Assembly (NCBI GenBank): GCA_945862145.1
Contig: CAMAXE010000006.1
Location: 98,196-162,195 of the forward strand
Direction: 5' to 3'
DNA length: 64,000 nucleotides
From: Klebsiella pneumoniae
GTDB lineage: Bacteria > Pseudomonadota > Gammaproteobacteria > Pseudomonadales > UBA5518
In this document: positions 42,245 through 51,800 of the stretch, piece by piece
Position numbering within the stretch: the first letter of the stretch is position 1
Layout of the letters: each line of letters begins with the position of its first letter
Notes under the pieces: model-generated
Told to the model about the DNA's origin: nothing
The model's input: only the letters and a program-made list of their open reading frames with translations
The model's database searches: none
Translations under genes and position numbers: made by a program

Positions 42245-43657
42245 TCAAGCTGATCGTCTGCCTGGCCCGGATTCCTCGGCGCCGCCCTTGCGACGCGGCA
42301 TGCCGAAACGCTGGCGCCGCTCCCAGAGGCATTTGCGGCTCACGCCCAACTTGCGTGCCAGTTCGGTTTCGCTCATGTGGTCTTGATTCTGCAACACGAA
42401 GCGCTGGAAGTACTCCTCCAGCGACAGATCTTCCGCAGGATCTTCGGCCCGCGGGCGTGCTTCCACGATGCCCGACTCCACCGGCCCGAGTTCCGCGATG
42501 TCGATCAGGTCGAGGTCGATCCCAAGGGCCTCATGGGAGATTTCGGCGTTTTCGCACAGGATCACGGCGCGCTCCACGGCGTTCTCCAGTTCCCGTACGT
42601 TCCCCGGCCAGCGATAGCCCGAGATGGCTTGAACGGCCTCGCGAGAGAAATGCAGCAGCCCGCGTTCATGCCGGCGGTAGGCGTCTGCCAGCAGTGTCTC
42701 GGCGATGCGCAGCACATCGCCTCCGCGCTCCCTGAGCGGCGGCAGCGCGATTGGCAGTACGTTAATGCGATAGAAAAGGTCCGAGCGGAAGCGCCCCTCT
42801 TCGCACAGTGTCTTCAGGTTACGGTGGGTGGCTGCGATCAGGCGGACATCGACCTTGCGCGACAGCACCGAGCCGATCGCACGTATTTCGCCCTCCTGGA
42901 TAAATCGCAGCAATCGGGCCTGCGCCTCGAAGGGGAGCTCACCGATCTCGTCCAGAAACAGCGTCCCGCCGTCGGCCGCCTCGATCAGGCCGATGCGGTT
43001 GGTTGCTGCGCCCGTGAATGCGCCTTTTTCGTAACCGAAGAGCTCTGATTCTATGAGCGTTTCCGGTATGGCTGCGCAGTTGACGCACACCAGGGGCTTT
43101 TCGGCGCGCTGGCTAGCGGTGTGGATGGCCCGTGCCACCAGCTCCTTGCCGGTGCCGGTCTCTCCTGTGATGAGCACTGTCGCCCGTGTGGGCGCTGCCT
43201 TCCGGATTCGTTCCTGCACCTGGAGCATAGGCGCGCAACTGCCGATCATCCCGGAGACACCAGGCTCCGGAGCGCTCGCGCCTCCGCCGGGGGCTGGCGA
43301 TGCCCCCCGGCGGTCACGCAGGATGCGTTTGATGGCGCCGAGCAGGTCGTCGTAGTCGAATGGTTTTGCGATGTAATCCACTGCCCCGAGACGCATCGCG
43401 TCCACGGCAGAGCGCAGGCTTGCATAGCTCGTCATGATCAATACGGGCACATCGCCGCAGCGCTGGATGATATCGGTGCCCGGTGCGCCGGGTAGGCGAA
43501 GGTCGCTGATGATGAGGTCGAAGCGGTCGAGCCGGAAAGAGTCTTCGGCTTCGCGCACGCTTCCCGCCTCTGCCACACGGAACTTGTTGCGCTCCAGGAA
43601 ACGGCGCAAGGCGGCCCGAATGACTGATTCATCCTCTATGACGAGAATCTCCGGCAC
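42245..43657 (-). CDS. cbrB: CbrB-like sigma-54-dependent response regulator
   Basis: A 470-residue NtrC-type regulator. The receiver domain (1-118) has acidic residues near 8-10, phospho-acceptor Asp52 (IISDLRLPG) and the conserved Lys in YIAKPFDY. The AAA+ domain (about 137-365) has Walker A GETGTGKE, the sigma-54 contact loop GAFTGA and Walker [14 protein letters not shown] Fis-type helix-turn-helix ends it ([22 protein letters not shown]). In Pseudomonas CbrB switches on carbon and nitrogen catabolism and the decoy RNA CrcZ. The neighbours dksA, gluQ, cbrA and pcnB are in the same order, which supports orthology. Confidence 0.9.
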   Translation of the reverse strand: MPEILVIEDESVIRAALRRFLERNKFRVAEAGSVREAEDSFRLDRFDLIISDLRLPGAPGTDIIQRCGDVPVLIMTSYASLRSAVDAMRLGAVDYIAKPFDYDDLLGAIKRILRDRRGASPAPGGGASAPEPGVSGMIGSCAPMLQVQERIRKAAPTRATVLITGETGTGKELVARAIHTASQRAEKPLVCVNCAAIPETLIESELFGYEKGAFTGAATNRIGLIEAADGGTLFLDEIGELPFEAQARLLRFIQEGEIRAIGSVLSRKVDVRLIAATHRNLKTLCEEGRFRSDLFYRINVLPIALPPLRERGGDVLRIAETLLADAYRRHERGLLHFSREAVQAISGYRWPGNVRELENAVERAVILCENAEISHEALGIDLDLIDIAELGPVESGIVEARPRAEDPAEDLSLEEYFQRFVLQNQDHMSETELARKLGVSRKCLWERRQRFGMPRRKGGAEESGPGRRSA

Positions 43658-43743
43658 GGTTACAGCCTCGTGGTGTGCGCGGGGGACGCAAGGAACCTTA
43701 GCCCCTCGCCGTCTGATTTGCCAGCCCGAGACGGGCCCTGCCC

Positions 43744-46671
43744 TCAGGTCGCGGCCAGTGCCTCGAAGCGCAGCACCATCCGCGTGCCGCGCCCCGTCCG
43801 TGGATCGACCGGACTTTCGGCGGTTACGGAACCTCCCATCCCGGTGACTATCGAGTAGACCAGGGCGAGCCCGAGCCCGGTGCCCTCGCCCGGTGACTTG
43901 GTGGTGAAGAACGGCTCGAACACCTTTCCCAGCCGGGCCTCGGGTATCCCGCTGCCTTGGTCAATGATCTCGACGATCACCTCGGCGTCCTGCGCGCGCG
44001 CTGCTATCCGTATCAAACCGTGCACGCTCGAGGCATCCCGCGCGTTACTCAACAGGTTCACGAAGACCTGCAGCAATTTCTGACCGTCGCCGGCGATCTG
44101 AAGCCCACGTGGGCACTCATTCCTGAACTGAACGGCGGTACCCTGCTGGTCCAGCCCAAGCAGGTAGATCGCCTCGTCGGCGCAGGCGGCTGGCTCCAGG
44201 GCCCCGGCCTCACCGGTGGGTTCGCCGTCGTAGTGCGCAAAGTTCACCAGCGTACCGACAATGCTCCCGATGCGATGGGTCTGGCGCAGGATCTGTCGGG
44301 CCCCCTCCGCGACGTTCTCGTCAGTGGATTCGGCGAGCAGGTTCTGGGCGAGGCAGTCGATGCCCGTAACCGGGTTGCCGATCTCGTGCGCCACGCCTGC
44401 GGCAAGCCGACCGATTGATGCCAGACGTTCGCTGTGGAAGAGTTCTTCCTGCAGTAAACGGTTCTCCGTGACATCTTCGAGCAGCACGAAGCGGGCGTCC
44501 GGGCTACCGTCGTTGGCGCTGCTGTGGAGCGAGATCCAGGCGCTGCTGTCGCCTCGCTGCACGCGCTGGGGTTGCGCACGCGGGTTGCCCGAGGCGATGA
44601 AATCACCGAGCAGTCCTGCCCAGGGTGCCGGCAGCGAATCGAGCATGGAGCCGATGACCGCCGCCGCGGCGATCCCCGTCGTGTTCTCGATGCCATGATT
44701 CCACATCACTATCTCGCCGCTGGCATTTACCCCGCATACCCCGATCGGAAGATCCTGCAGCGTTGTGCGATAAAAGCGCCGCATGGCGTCAAGCTCCGCA
44801 GCCAGTCCGGTGAGGTCACGACGGTGGCTGTCGAGGCGTGAATCGACCAAGAGGAGATCATCGGGCGTTTCACCCGCAGCGCGTGTCTCGTGCGGGAGGC
44901 TGCTGCCGATCACATCCATGGCGACGGCCGCGCCCATCAGGCGCGACAGATTGGCCTCGATGCGCTCCCGCAGGCGACGCATGGCAAAAGGCCGTGACTC
45001 GCCGGCGTCATAGGCCAGATCGTCCAGGGCACGGGCCACCTGCCGCTCCGCGCTCTCGCGCCCCAGGGCAGGCTGCAGGGCCTCAACGAACTCATGTGGC
45101 GAGCGCAGTTGCAGGCGGTATCCGGGTGGTCCGCTCAGGTTGTTGGCGTTACAGACCTGTGCGGCTTCGCCCTCTTCCGGGCTTTGCTTCCCCAGCCAGC
45201 TGAGAGTGATCAGTATCAGCGTATTCAGAGCGATGCTGTTGATCGCAGCACTGCCCCAATGGCTGCTTTCGATCGCGAACGGCAGGGCGGCCTGCCCCGC
45301 GCCCGCCAGATGTCCGGTGTCTGGACCGAGCAGGGCGAGTAGCCAGACGGCAAAACCACCCAGCAGCCCGGCGAGGAAGCCGGCGCGGGTTGCGCCTGGC
45401 CAGTACAGCAGTGCGAGCGTTCCCGGAAAGAACTGTGCTGCGGCTACGAAGGACGAGAAGCCCAGTGTCTCCAAGGACAGGCGGCGGGCGAACGTTGAGT
45501 AGAAGACGTGCGCACCGAGTATCACAAGTGCGATCAACAGCGAGCGCACTACGGCCAAGCCCCGGTAGAGGTCGGTGGCGCCACTCAACCGATACAGCGG
45601 CAGCACAAAATTGTTGAGGCAGGTTGAGGACAGCGCCAGCGACATGACGATGATGGTGGAACTGGCCGCCGACAGTCCCACGATGAAGGCCGCAAAGCAG
45701 ATCAGTGAGGAGTTGGTGGCGATGCCGATGCCCGCCGCGTAGTACTCGGCGGGCACGTTCACGCCCAGACGCATGCCCGACCACAGTATTGGCAGCACCG
45801 GCAGGCTCAGCAGCAGCAGCAGCAGTGGAAATCCCCAACTTGCGCGGGTTACGGCCCGCATGCTGGGGTTCTCGTAGAGCGCCATATGCAGCAGATGGGG
45901 CAGCCCTGTTGCGGCCCCGAAAAACATCAGCATCAATACATGGCTTTCGCTGTTTCCTGATGCCTGTCCAAGCCCGCCGGTGAGCGCCGGTCTCTCCGCC
46001 AGCCACGTGTTCATGCCGTCGGTGCCGCCGAAAGCAGCGTGGACGGCAAGGACCCCTATCGCCAGAAAGGCCACCAGTTTTATCAGCGATTCGAAGGCCA
46101 TCGTCACGACCAGCCCGCTGTGGCGCTCGCGATCGGAAATCGGACGCGTGCCAAAGAGGATGGCAAACACGGCGATGGCCGCGGCGAAGGCGAGGGCCGT
46201 GCCACCTCCCGCCGGATCCTGTGGCTCCACCTTGCCCAGCAGGGACGCAACGCTGGAGACCACACGTATCTGCGCGGCCATGAGAGGCAGCGACGCGGCG
46301 ATCATGCCCAGCGTGACGATCGCGCCAACCGCGGTGCCCCGGTAGCGGTAGGCCAGCACGTCGACCAGCGACGTGAACTGCATCCGCCTGCAGATCCGCA
46401 ACAGCGGCAGCAGGAGCAGCGGCGCGAAAAGAAACAGCGCCCCGGTGCCTACGAAATAGCTGAGATAGCTGTAGCCGTGACCCTCGGCCACGGCAGCCAT
46501 GCCGAACAGCGACCAGCCGCAGGCAAAGACGCCGAGGGATAGCGTGTAGACCCACGGCTTGCCAGCAAGGGATGCCGGGATGACATTGCGATCCGTGAGC
46601 CACGCGATCGCGAAGAGCACGCAGAGATACAGGACGCCCACCAGGAACAGCGTGCCGAGCTCAATTCCCAT
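43744..46671 (-). CDS. cbrA: CbrA-like sensor kinase with a solute-symporter domain
   Basis: A 975-residue membrane kinase. Residues 1 to about 490 form a sodium:solute symporter-like domain with many hydrophobic helices. A STAC-type linker follows (about 520-610), then a PAS domain (LPIGVCGVNASGEIVMWNHGIENTTGI, from about 640), the dimerisation/His domain with LAAGVAHEIGNPVTGID (His near 760) and a C-terminal ATPase domain (VNLLSNARDAS, IDQGSGIPEARLGKVFEPFFTTK, GTGLGLALV). In Pseudomonas CbrA phosphorylates CbrB and can bind or move histidine. It lies 86 bp upstream of cbrB and overlaps a small membrane gene. Confidence 0.9.
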   Translation of the reverse strand: MGIELGTLFLVGVLYLCVLFAIAWLTDRNVIPASLAGKPWVYTLSLGVFACGWSLFGMAAVAEGHGYSYLSYFVGTGALFLFAPLLLLPLLRICRRMQFTSLVDVLAYRYRGTAVGAIVTLGMIAASLPLMAAQIRVVSSVASLLGKVEPQDPAGGGTALAFAAAIAVFAILFGTRPISDRERHSGLVVTMAFESLIKLVAFLAIGVLAVHAAFGGTDGMNTWLAERPALTGGLGQASGNSESHVLMLMFFGAATGLPHLLHMALYENPSMRAVTRASWGFPLLLLLLSLPVLPILWSGMRLGVNVPAEYYAAGIGIATNSSLICFAAFIVGLSAASSTIIVMSLALSSTCLNNFVLPLYRLSGATDLYRGLAVVRSLLIALVILGAHVFYSTFARRLSLETLGFSSFVAAAQFFPGTLALLYWPGATRAGFLAGLLGGFAVWLLALLGPDTGHLAGAGQAALPFAIESSHWGSAAINSIALNTLILITLSWLGKQSPEEGEAAQVCNANNLSGPPGYRLQLRSPHEFVEALQPALGRESAERQVARALDDLAYDAGESRPFAMRRLRERIEANLSRLMGAAVAMDVIGSSLPHETRAAGETPDDLLLVDSRLDSHRRDLTGLAAELDAMRRFYRTTLQDLPIGVCGVNASGEIVMWNHGIENTTGIAAAAVIGSMLDSLPAPWAGLLGDFIASGNPRAQPQRVQRGDSSAWISLHSSANDGSPDARFVLLEDVTENRLLQEELFHSERLASIGRLAAGVAHEIGNPVTGIDCLAQNLLAESTDENVAEGARQILRQTHRIGSIVGTLVNFAHYDGEPTGEAGALEPAACADEAIYLLGLDQQGTAVQFRNECPRGLQIAGDGQKLLQVFVNLLSNARDASSVHGLIRIAARAQDAEVIVEIIDQGSGIPEARLGKVFEPFFTTKSPGEGTGLGLALVYSIVTGMGGSVTAESPVDPRTGRGTRMVLRFEALAAT

Positions 46672-46837
46672 GACGCGAGTCCCGGTACATCGCCACGGCG
46701 ACGATTGTGATGATGCCCAGCCAGACGAGTTGCGGTCGGTACCAGCCCGACGGCGCGGCAGCGACCCAGCTATTCAGTACCGGCGAAAACACGTATAGCA
46801 GCACGAGAACCAGCAGCAGGACGCGATTGATATACAT
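46661..46837 (-). CDS. cbrX: Small membrane protein upstream of cbrA (CbrX-like)
   Basis: A 58-residue protein with two hydrophobic helices (about residues 4-22 and 38-52) joined by SWVAAAPSGWYRPQLV and ending in the charged YRDSRHGN. Its stop overlaps the cbrA start by 11 bp, so the two are likely coupled. A small gene in this place, cbrX, has been described upstream of Pseudomonas cbrA; I assign the name from position and form, not from alignment. No ribosome binding site is clear. A helper of CbrA in the membrane is possible but not shown. Confidence 0.65.
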   Translation of the reverse strand: MYINRVLLLVLVLLYVFSPVLNSWVAAAPSGWYRPQLVWLGIITIVAVAMYRDSRHGN

Positions 46838-46915
46838 GGAGGCCGTATGCGCCCGCCAAGGGTGGGCTTGATGGTAAGCAGGAGTGACGCTCGCTGCCAA
46901 GCGCACGGGAGAATT

Positions 46916-47800
46916 TCAGGTCTGGCGCGTAACGGGTAGATCGTGCCGGGGAACACGGCTGCAGTCCCAGTGTTCCACTGCCCAGGCCAGCAGACTTGCG
47001 CAGTCTCCGAGCCGCTCCGGCGCTCGGGGCTGGCCAAGGGCCTCGAGACAGAAGCGCAGGTTGTCGGGGGCCATGTCGTCATCGAGTGGGTCTGCGAGGT
47101 TTTGCTTGCTCAATTTCCGGCCTTGGTCGTTCAACAGCAGCGGCAGGTGCGAGTACACCGGCGTGGGAAGGCCGAGTACGCGCTGCAATCGCAGGTGATA
47201 CGGCGTCGAGTCGAGCAGGTCGCGCCCCCTGACGACATGGCTGATGTGCTGGAAAGCATCGTCCACGACCACTGCGAGGTGATAGGCGAACAAGCCGTCT
47301 TTTCTCCTGATCACGAAGGAATCCTCCGTAACAGGGACATCGACATGCCCGAGCAGTGCATCCTCGAAAGCATACCGGTCTGCAGGCATGTGCACGCGAA
47401 TTGACGCAGGGACCCCCGGTGACTGCCTCGAGTTGGCGCACTGCGGCGGATGCTGTTCTCGCGCGACGGCAAGGTCCTGGCGACTGCAGGTGCAGTAGAA
47501 GGCGTGCTCCGCCGCGAGCAGATACTCCACCGCCGCGGTATAGGCCTCATGCCGGTCTCGCTGGAGGAGAACAGTCTCGTCAGAAACCAGGCCGTGGGTG
47601 CTCAGGCTGGAGAGAATTCTCCCGATTGCGCTCGGGGGTTCGCGTGGGGGATCGATGTCCTCGATACGTAGCAGCCACTGACCTCGGGCCGCTCGGGCTG
47701 ACAGCCAGGACGCCACGGCAGTGAACAGCGAACCCAGATGCAGGGGGCCGGTGGGAGATGGAGCAAAACGGCCGCAGTACACCTTGACCGCCCGCGGCAA
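46916..47800 (-). CDS. gluQ: GluQ, glutamyl-Q tRNA(Asp) synthetase
   Basis: A 294-residue paralogue of glutamyl-tRNA synthetase lacking the anticodon domain. It attaches glutamate to queuosine at position 34 of tRNA-Asp. HIGH-like motif: GRFAPSPTGPLHLGSLFTAV; also LLRIEDIDPPRE, the zinc region YCTCSRQD with a later Cys in PPQCANS, and the KMSKS-like RKLSKQN. The start is uncertain; TTG at 47800 is used and a GTG seven codons in is possible. It follows dksA closely, the classic dksA-gluQ pair. Confidence 0.93.
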   Translation of the reverse strand: MPRAVKVYCGRFAPSPTGPLHLGSLFTAVASWLSARAARGQWLLRIEDIDPPREPPSAIGRILSSLSTHGLVSDETVLLQRDRHEAYTAAVEYLLAAEHAFYCTCSRQDLAVAREQHPPQCANSRQSPGVPASIRVHMPADRYAFEDALLGHVDVPVTEDSFVIRRKDGLFAYHLAVVVDDAFQHISHVVRGRDLLDSTPYHLRLQRVLGLPTPVYSHLPLLLNDQGRKLSKQNLADPLDDDMAPDNLRFCLEALGQPRAPERLGDCASLLAWAVEHWDCSRVPRHDLPVTRQT

Positions 47801-47825
47801 GCAGGCTGCGCCCGGTGGCGTCGTC

Positions 47826-48743
47826 TCAGCCGTGCTCCTGGCGCTCCTTGATTTCTTCGAGCGTTTTGCAGTCTATGCAGAGTGTTGCCGTGGGGCGTGC
47901 TTCGAGACGCTTGATGCCGATATCGACGCCACAGGCGTCGCAGTAGCCGTAAACGTCCTGGTCGATCAGGTCCAGGGTGCTCTCGATTTTCTTGATCAGC
48001 TTGCGCTCGCGGTCGCGAGTGCGCAGTTCCAGGCTGAACTCTTCTTCCTGAGTGGCCCGATCTGCCGGATCCGGGAAGTTCGCGGCCTCGTCTTTCATGT
48101 GCATGACGGTGCGGTCGACTTCAACCATCAACTCATCACGCCAGCTGAGCAGAATGCTCCGGAAATGGGTTTTCTGCTCCTCGTTCATGTAGCCCTCACC
48201 CTTGGCGGGTGCGTAGGGCGTGAAATTCTTGAAGTCCGAGGAGGGCTTGCGGGGTGCCGTTCTGGAGCGCAGCTCCGTGGCGGGTCGAGGTTTGGGAACT
48301 CTGGCTCCGATTTGCTTCGGCGCAGCCGGAGCTGGTTGCGCCTCAACCTTGATGGGCGCGGGTTCCGCTGCGGGTTTCGGGGCAGCCTTGGCGGCTGCCG
48401 CCGGCGGGGCGGAGGTCGCTTGAGTCAAGGTTGCGATTTTGGGTTTTGCCGGCTTCGCGGCTTCAGCCACTGGCTTGGCGGATTTCGTGGGGGGCATCGT
48501 CTTGGCCTTTGAAGGTGCAGCCTTGGGTACGGCTTTGGGTGCTGCTTTGGGCGCTGCTTTGGGCGCTGCTTTGGGCGCTGCCTTGGCGGCAGGCTTTGCC
48601 GCTGGTTTGGCGGCGGTTTTTGGAGCGACTTTTGCCGCCGGCTTGGACGGTGCGGGTTTCTTGCTCAAGGGTTTTACTGGCGCCTTGGCGGGTTTCTTGG
48701 CGAGCGCCCCGGCAATTTTTTTAGCAGGTTTTTTCACTGGCAA
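47826..48743 (-). CDS. dksA: DksA, RNA polymerase secondary-channel regulator, with a long basic N-terminal tail
   Basis: The C-terminal 121 residues (from about 185) are a complete DksA: coiled coil with the tip DPADRAT (the two key Asp and the Ala), EEEFSLELRTRDRERKLIKKIE and the zinc finger CDACGVDIGIKRLEARPTA followed by CIDC. DksA works with ppGpp to control rRNA and amino-acid promoters. The first 165 or so residues are extra compared with E. coli (151 aa in all): a Lys/Ala/Pro-rich tail of KPAAK and KAAP repeats like histone H1 or AlgP. The tail is in frame with the only plausible ATG. Normal neighbour gluQ follows. Confidence 0.95.
   Translation of the reverse strand: MPVKKPAKKIAGALAKKPAKAPVKPLSKKPAPSKPAAKVAPKTAAKPAAKPAAKAAPKAAPKAAPKAAPKAVPKAAPSKAKTMPPTKSAKPVAEAAKPAKPKIATLTQATSAPPAAAAKAAPKPAAEPAPIKVEAQPAPAAPKQIGARVPKPRPATELRSRTAPRKPSSDFKNFTPYAPAKGEGYMNEEQKTHFRSILLSWRDELMVEVDRTVMHMKDEAANFPDPADRATQEEEFSLELRTRDRERKLIKKIESTLDLIDQDVYGYCDACGVDIGIKRLEARPTATLCIDCKTLEEIKERQEHG
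48529..48588 (-). repeat. 12-bp tandem repeat in the dksA tail
   Basis: On the plus strand GCTGCTTTGGGC occurs three times without change (48541-48576) with one degenerate copy on each side. It encodes PKAA repeats of the basic tail and could change length without breaking the frame. Confidence 0.9.
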
Positions 48744-48891
48744 GAGCCTCTTCGTGCCGGACCGGTTGGGACGGGATCGTCTTCAGTGTGGCCGGCGAAT
48801 CATCCGGAGAGCGAAAAAGGCGGGCATTCTAACCAATGACTGCCTTTGACGTAAGGACCCGGCGGTTCCAAAAAATATTGAATTCGTCCGC

Positions 48892-49221
48892 CTAATTGCA
48901 TTTGTCGTCATCCGGGAGGCAGAGGCCCACGCGCTCGAGACGCTGGCCCGTGCATGGGCCGCTGATGCACTGCCCGGTGACTGGATCGAACAAGGCGCCG
49001 TGGGTGGCGCACTGCAGGTGATGGCCGTCCGTCGCCAGGAACGCACCCGGACTCCAGTCGAGTTCGGTGCCGCGGTGTGGGCAGCGATTAACGAATACGG
49101 TGAGCGCCCCCTCCCTGCGAAGTGCAATCAGGCTGCTTTCCTCGAGGTCTATCCGCAGGCACGCGCCCTCTGGGATCGAGTCAAGCGAGGCTCGGTCGGC
49201 CGGGGTCAGTCGCGGGATCAT
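48892..49221 (-). CDS. Rieske [2Fe-2S] ferredoxin-like protein
   Basis: A 109-residue single-domain Rieske protein. The cluster ligands are clear: CPHRG near residue 47 and CATHGALFD near residue 75, the C-x-H...C-x2-H pattern. There is no signal peptide, so it acts in the cytosol, probably as an electron-transfer ferredoxin for a partner not encoded next to it. The precise partner or pathway cannot be told. The ATG at 49221 gives a compact domain. It lies upstream of dksA on the same strand, 148 bp away. Confidence 0.85.
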   Translation of the reverse strand: MIPRLTPADRASLDSIPEGACLRIDLEESSLIALRREGALTVFVNRCPHRGTELDWSPGAFLATDGHHLQCATHGALFDPVTGQCISGPCTGQRLERVGLCLPDDDKCN

Positions 49222-49501
49222 GGCATTGGGATTTCAGAGCAGACGGATTTGCGGGGTTCGTGTGCATCAAGGCGCGATGTCGGGGTGGCATTCCACATTC
49301 GCCATCCGGTATATATCCTGCCACTCGCCTCCTGCGCAAATGGGTGTGCCATGACGGGTTCGGAGAGACTCCAGTGAAGACAACGCAGGATATTCCATCC
49401 CTGCCCGTTCGGCGCTCCCGGTGCAACCCGGTTGCTGCAAGCGGGGGCTCGCGGTATTCCCTGGTCCCACAGCCGAGTGCGGTGCGTTCTCTCCCGACCA
49501 A

Positions 49502-49687
49502 GAAGACCCGGATCACGGACTGATGCGGGACATCGTTCGTTACGTGGCCGATTTTCCCGACGAACACCACCACCCGCGGGAGGAACTGCTGTTCGAGCGG
49601 CTCGTGAGGAGAGATCCCGGTTCGGTCGAGATCGTCCGGGGGCTAATGTCCCGGCTGGCCTTCGCGGCAAAGTGGCAAGGCTCATGA
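49502..49687 (+). pseudogene. Hemerythrin-like domain remnant
   Basis: The frame from 49502 reads DPDHGLMRDIVRYVADFPDE, then HHHPREELLFERL and VRRDPGS. This is the middle of a bacterial hemerythrin-like domain, where the His and Glu bind a di-iron site. The usual first helix (with LxxDHxN) is missing upstream, where the frame is unlike the family, and the C-terminal helix with the last His is replaced by AFAAKWQGS and a stop. A small expressed protein from ATG 49523 cannot be excluded. It overlaps the next gene start by 4 bp. Confidence 0.6.
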
Positions 49688-50445
49688 CGTCGCCCGTGGC
49701 CATTCCATCCATCGACGAGCTGCTCGGGCTGCGCGGTACGCATGTCGCCCGGCTCGATCCGGAGGCGAGCATCGGCGAAGTCAGTCTGCACCCGGCTGCC
49801 GCGGCTGCCTTCATGTCCTTGCGAGCGGAAGGCTCCAGAGCCGGTCTGGATTTGCGGGTGGTAAGCGGATACCGCAGTTTCGCGCGGCAACTGCAGATCT
49901 GGAACGGTAAGGCGAGGGGCGAGCGCATGCTGTTCGACGACGCCGAGAATGAGCTCGATGCCAGCGTTTTGGCGCCGGAGATGCTGGTTCTGGCGATCCT
50001 GCGCTGGTCGGCTCTACCCGGCGCCTCCCGCCACCATTGGGGAAGCGATTTCGATGTCGTGGATGCTGCTGCCATGCCCCCCGGGGTGAGTCCAAGTCTG
50101 CGTGTGGCGGAGTATGAAGAAGGCGGTATGTTTTCGCGCTTGGGCTGTTGGCTGGAGCTCGGGCTCCGGGAGGGCCCGATGCACGGGTTCTTCAGGCCGT
50201 ACCGGGGTCTAGGCGCTGGCGTGGCCCGTGAGCCTTGGCATCTGAGTTACGCGCCGCTCGCAGCGTATTGCGAGGCGGCGCTGGACGTGGCTCGGCTGCG
50301 CGAACTGTTAGCAGGGTCGGGGCTGGTGCTGTGGGACGCGGTAGAGGCCTCGCTCGAACTCCTGTTGCAGCGCTTTTCCCTGCTCGGTGCCGACACCTAC
50401 CCCCTGGCCTTTCGCCCGCTCCTCGACAGGCGGGTACTGGCATGA
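49684..50445 (+). CDS. D-alanyl-D-alanine carboxypeptidase-like (M15B/VanY) protein
   Basis: A 253-residue protein with the M15 zinc-peptidase pattern: the block LRVVSGYRSFARQLQIWN, then SRHHWGSDFDV (His and Asp metal ligands) and EPWHLSYAP (Glu and His). The family trims D-Ala from peptidoglycan stem peptides. I see no signal peptide at the chosen ATG 49684, which is odd for a cell-wall enzyme; the real start or a cytoplasmic recycling role are both open. Its stop overlaps the cysE start (ATGA). Confidence 0.82.
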   Translation: MTSPVAIPSIDELLGLRGTHVARLDPEASIGEVSLHPAAAAAFMSLRAEGSRAGLDLRVVSGYRSFARQLQIWNGKARGERMLFDDAENELDASVLAPEMLVLAILRWSALPGASRHHWGSDFDVVDAAAMPPGVSPSLRVAEYEEGGMFSRLGCWLELGLREGPMHGFFRPYRGLGAGVAREPWHLSYAPLAAYCEAALDVARLRELLAGSGLVLWDAVEASLELLLQRFSLLGADTYPLAFRPLLDRRVLA

Positions 50446-51239
50446 ACCGACAACAGGCATCGCGTATCTGGACGACACTCCGCGCGGAGGCATTACAGCG
50501 GAGCATAGATGAGCCGGTGCTCGCCAGCTTCTACCACGGCAGCGTGCTGCGTCACGCCTCCCTTGAATCCGCGCTGGTCGCAGTGCTCGCGGTGCGCCTG
50601 TCGACGGACATGCTGACCCCGGTGCGGTTTGGCGAGATCCTTGGTGAGGCGGCGGCGCTCGACGCAGCCATCGGTCTTGCAGCCTGCGCAGATCTCCTCG
50701 CACACCGGAGGCGGGATCCCGCGTGTGATGCCTTGGTGCTTCCGTTTCTGGGTTTCAAGGGTTTTCATGCACTGCAGACCTACCGCTTTGCGCATGCCTT
50801 TTGGGGGAGTGGCCGCTTTTGGCTGGCGAGCTTGTTGCAAAGCCGCGCGTCGGTCTGCTTTGGCGTTGATATTCATCCTGCCGCGATCATTGGTCGCGGG
50901 ATCATGATCGATCACGGCACTGGCATCGTGATCGGCGAAACCTCACGTGTGGGAGACGACGTGTCCATGCTGCACGGGGTGACGCTCGGTGGGAGCGGGC
51001 TGACATCGGGCCAGCGGCACCCGATCGTTGGCAACGGTGTGCTATTTGGCGCCGGGGCAAAGGCACTGGGCCCCGTCAACGTTGGCGAGGGAGCGAGGAT
51101 AGGCGCCGGCAGCGTGGTGCTGGACGATGTGCCGCCGCATGTTACGGCCGCCGGCGTGCCCGCGCGGGTTGTCGGCAAAGCAGGGGCGCCCGCGCCTGCG
51201 CTGGAAATGGACCAGTGCTTCGGCAATGCGCCCACTTAG
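50442..51239 (+). CDS. cysE: CysE, serine O-acetyltransferase
   Basis: A 265-residue enzyme that makes O-acetylserine, the precursor of cysteine. An N-terminal helical domain (about 1-140) is followed by the left-handed beta-helix of hexapeptide repeats: GVDIHPAAIIGRGIMIDHG, IVIGETSRVGDDVSMLHGVTLGG, then GARIGAGSVVLDDVPPHVTAAGVPARVVG. The catalytic His in MIDHGTG and the Asp in GVDIHP are present. It overlaps the preceding peptidase gene by four bases and converges on ppa with 12 bp between. Confidence 0.93.
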   Translation: MNRQQASRIWTTLRAEALQRSIDEPVLASFYHGSVLRHASLESALVAVLAVRLSTDMLTPVRFGEILGEAAALDAAIGLAACADLLAHRRRDPACDALVLPFLGFKGFHALQTYRFAHAFWGSGRFWLASLLQSRASVCFGVDIHPAAIIGRGIMIDHGTGIVIGETSRVGDDVSMLHGVTLGGSGLTSGQRHPIVGNGVLFGAGAKALGPVNVGEGARIGAGSVVLDDVPPHVTAAGVPARVVGKAGAPAPALEMDQCFGNAPT

Positions 51240-51251
51240 GGGCCCTGGCAA

Positions 51252-51800
51252 TCACTCCCCGTGATCGCCCTCGTCGGCTGTGAAAGCCGCGATCGACTTG
51301 AGGATTTCTTCCTTGGCCTCGGCAGCGTTGCCCCAGCCTTCTACCTTGACCCACTTGCCTTCTTCGAGGTCCTTGTAGTGCTCGAAGAAGTGGCATATCT
51401 GCGCCTGCAGAAGCTTGGGCAGATCGCTCACTTCGTGGACGTCGTCGTAAAGGGGGGTGAGTTTGCTCACCGGAACTGCGACCAGCTTGGCGTCCTCACC
51501 AGCTTCGTCGCTCATCTTGAGGATGCCGATCGGCCGGCACCGGATGACCGTTCCGCTGATGACGTTGTGGGGCGTGTGCACGAGTACATCGAGCGGGTCG
51601 CCATCACCGGCGAGTGTGTTGGGGATGTAGCCGTAGTTGCAGGGGTAGAACATCGTGGTGGACATGAATCTGTCCACTGAGATCGCACCGCTTTTCTTGT
51701 CGACTTCGTACTTGACGGGGTCGCTGTGCGCGGGGATCTCGATGATGACGTTGATTTCGTGCGGCGGGTTCTTGCCGGTCGGGACCTTATTGAGACTCAT
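51252..51800 (-). CDS. ppa: Ppa, inorganic pyrophosphatase (family I)
   Basis: A 182-residue cytosolic enzyme hydrolysing pyrophosphate to phosphate. Signatures: [23 protein letters not shown] with the catalytic Asp cluster, [21 protein letters not shown] and KWVKVEGWG near the end. Length is normal. A PPi-dependent phosphofructokinase lies 450 bp away on the same strand, so the two enzymes would compete for pyrophosphate. The 192-bp gap upstream to the PilZ gene is divergent and holds no other gene. Confidence 0.95.
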   Translation of the reverse strand: MSLNKVPTGKNPPHEINVIIEIPAHSDPVKYEVDKKSGAISVDRFMSTTMFYPCNYGYIPNTLAGDGDPLDVLVHTPHNVISGTVIRCRPIGILKMSDEAGEDAKLVAVPVSKLTPLYDDVHEVSDLPKLLQAQICHFFEHYKDLEEGKWVKVEGWGNAAEAKEEILKSIAAFTADEGDHGE

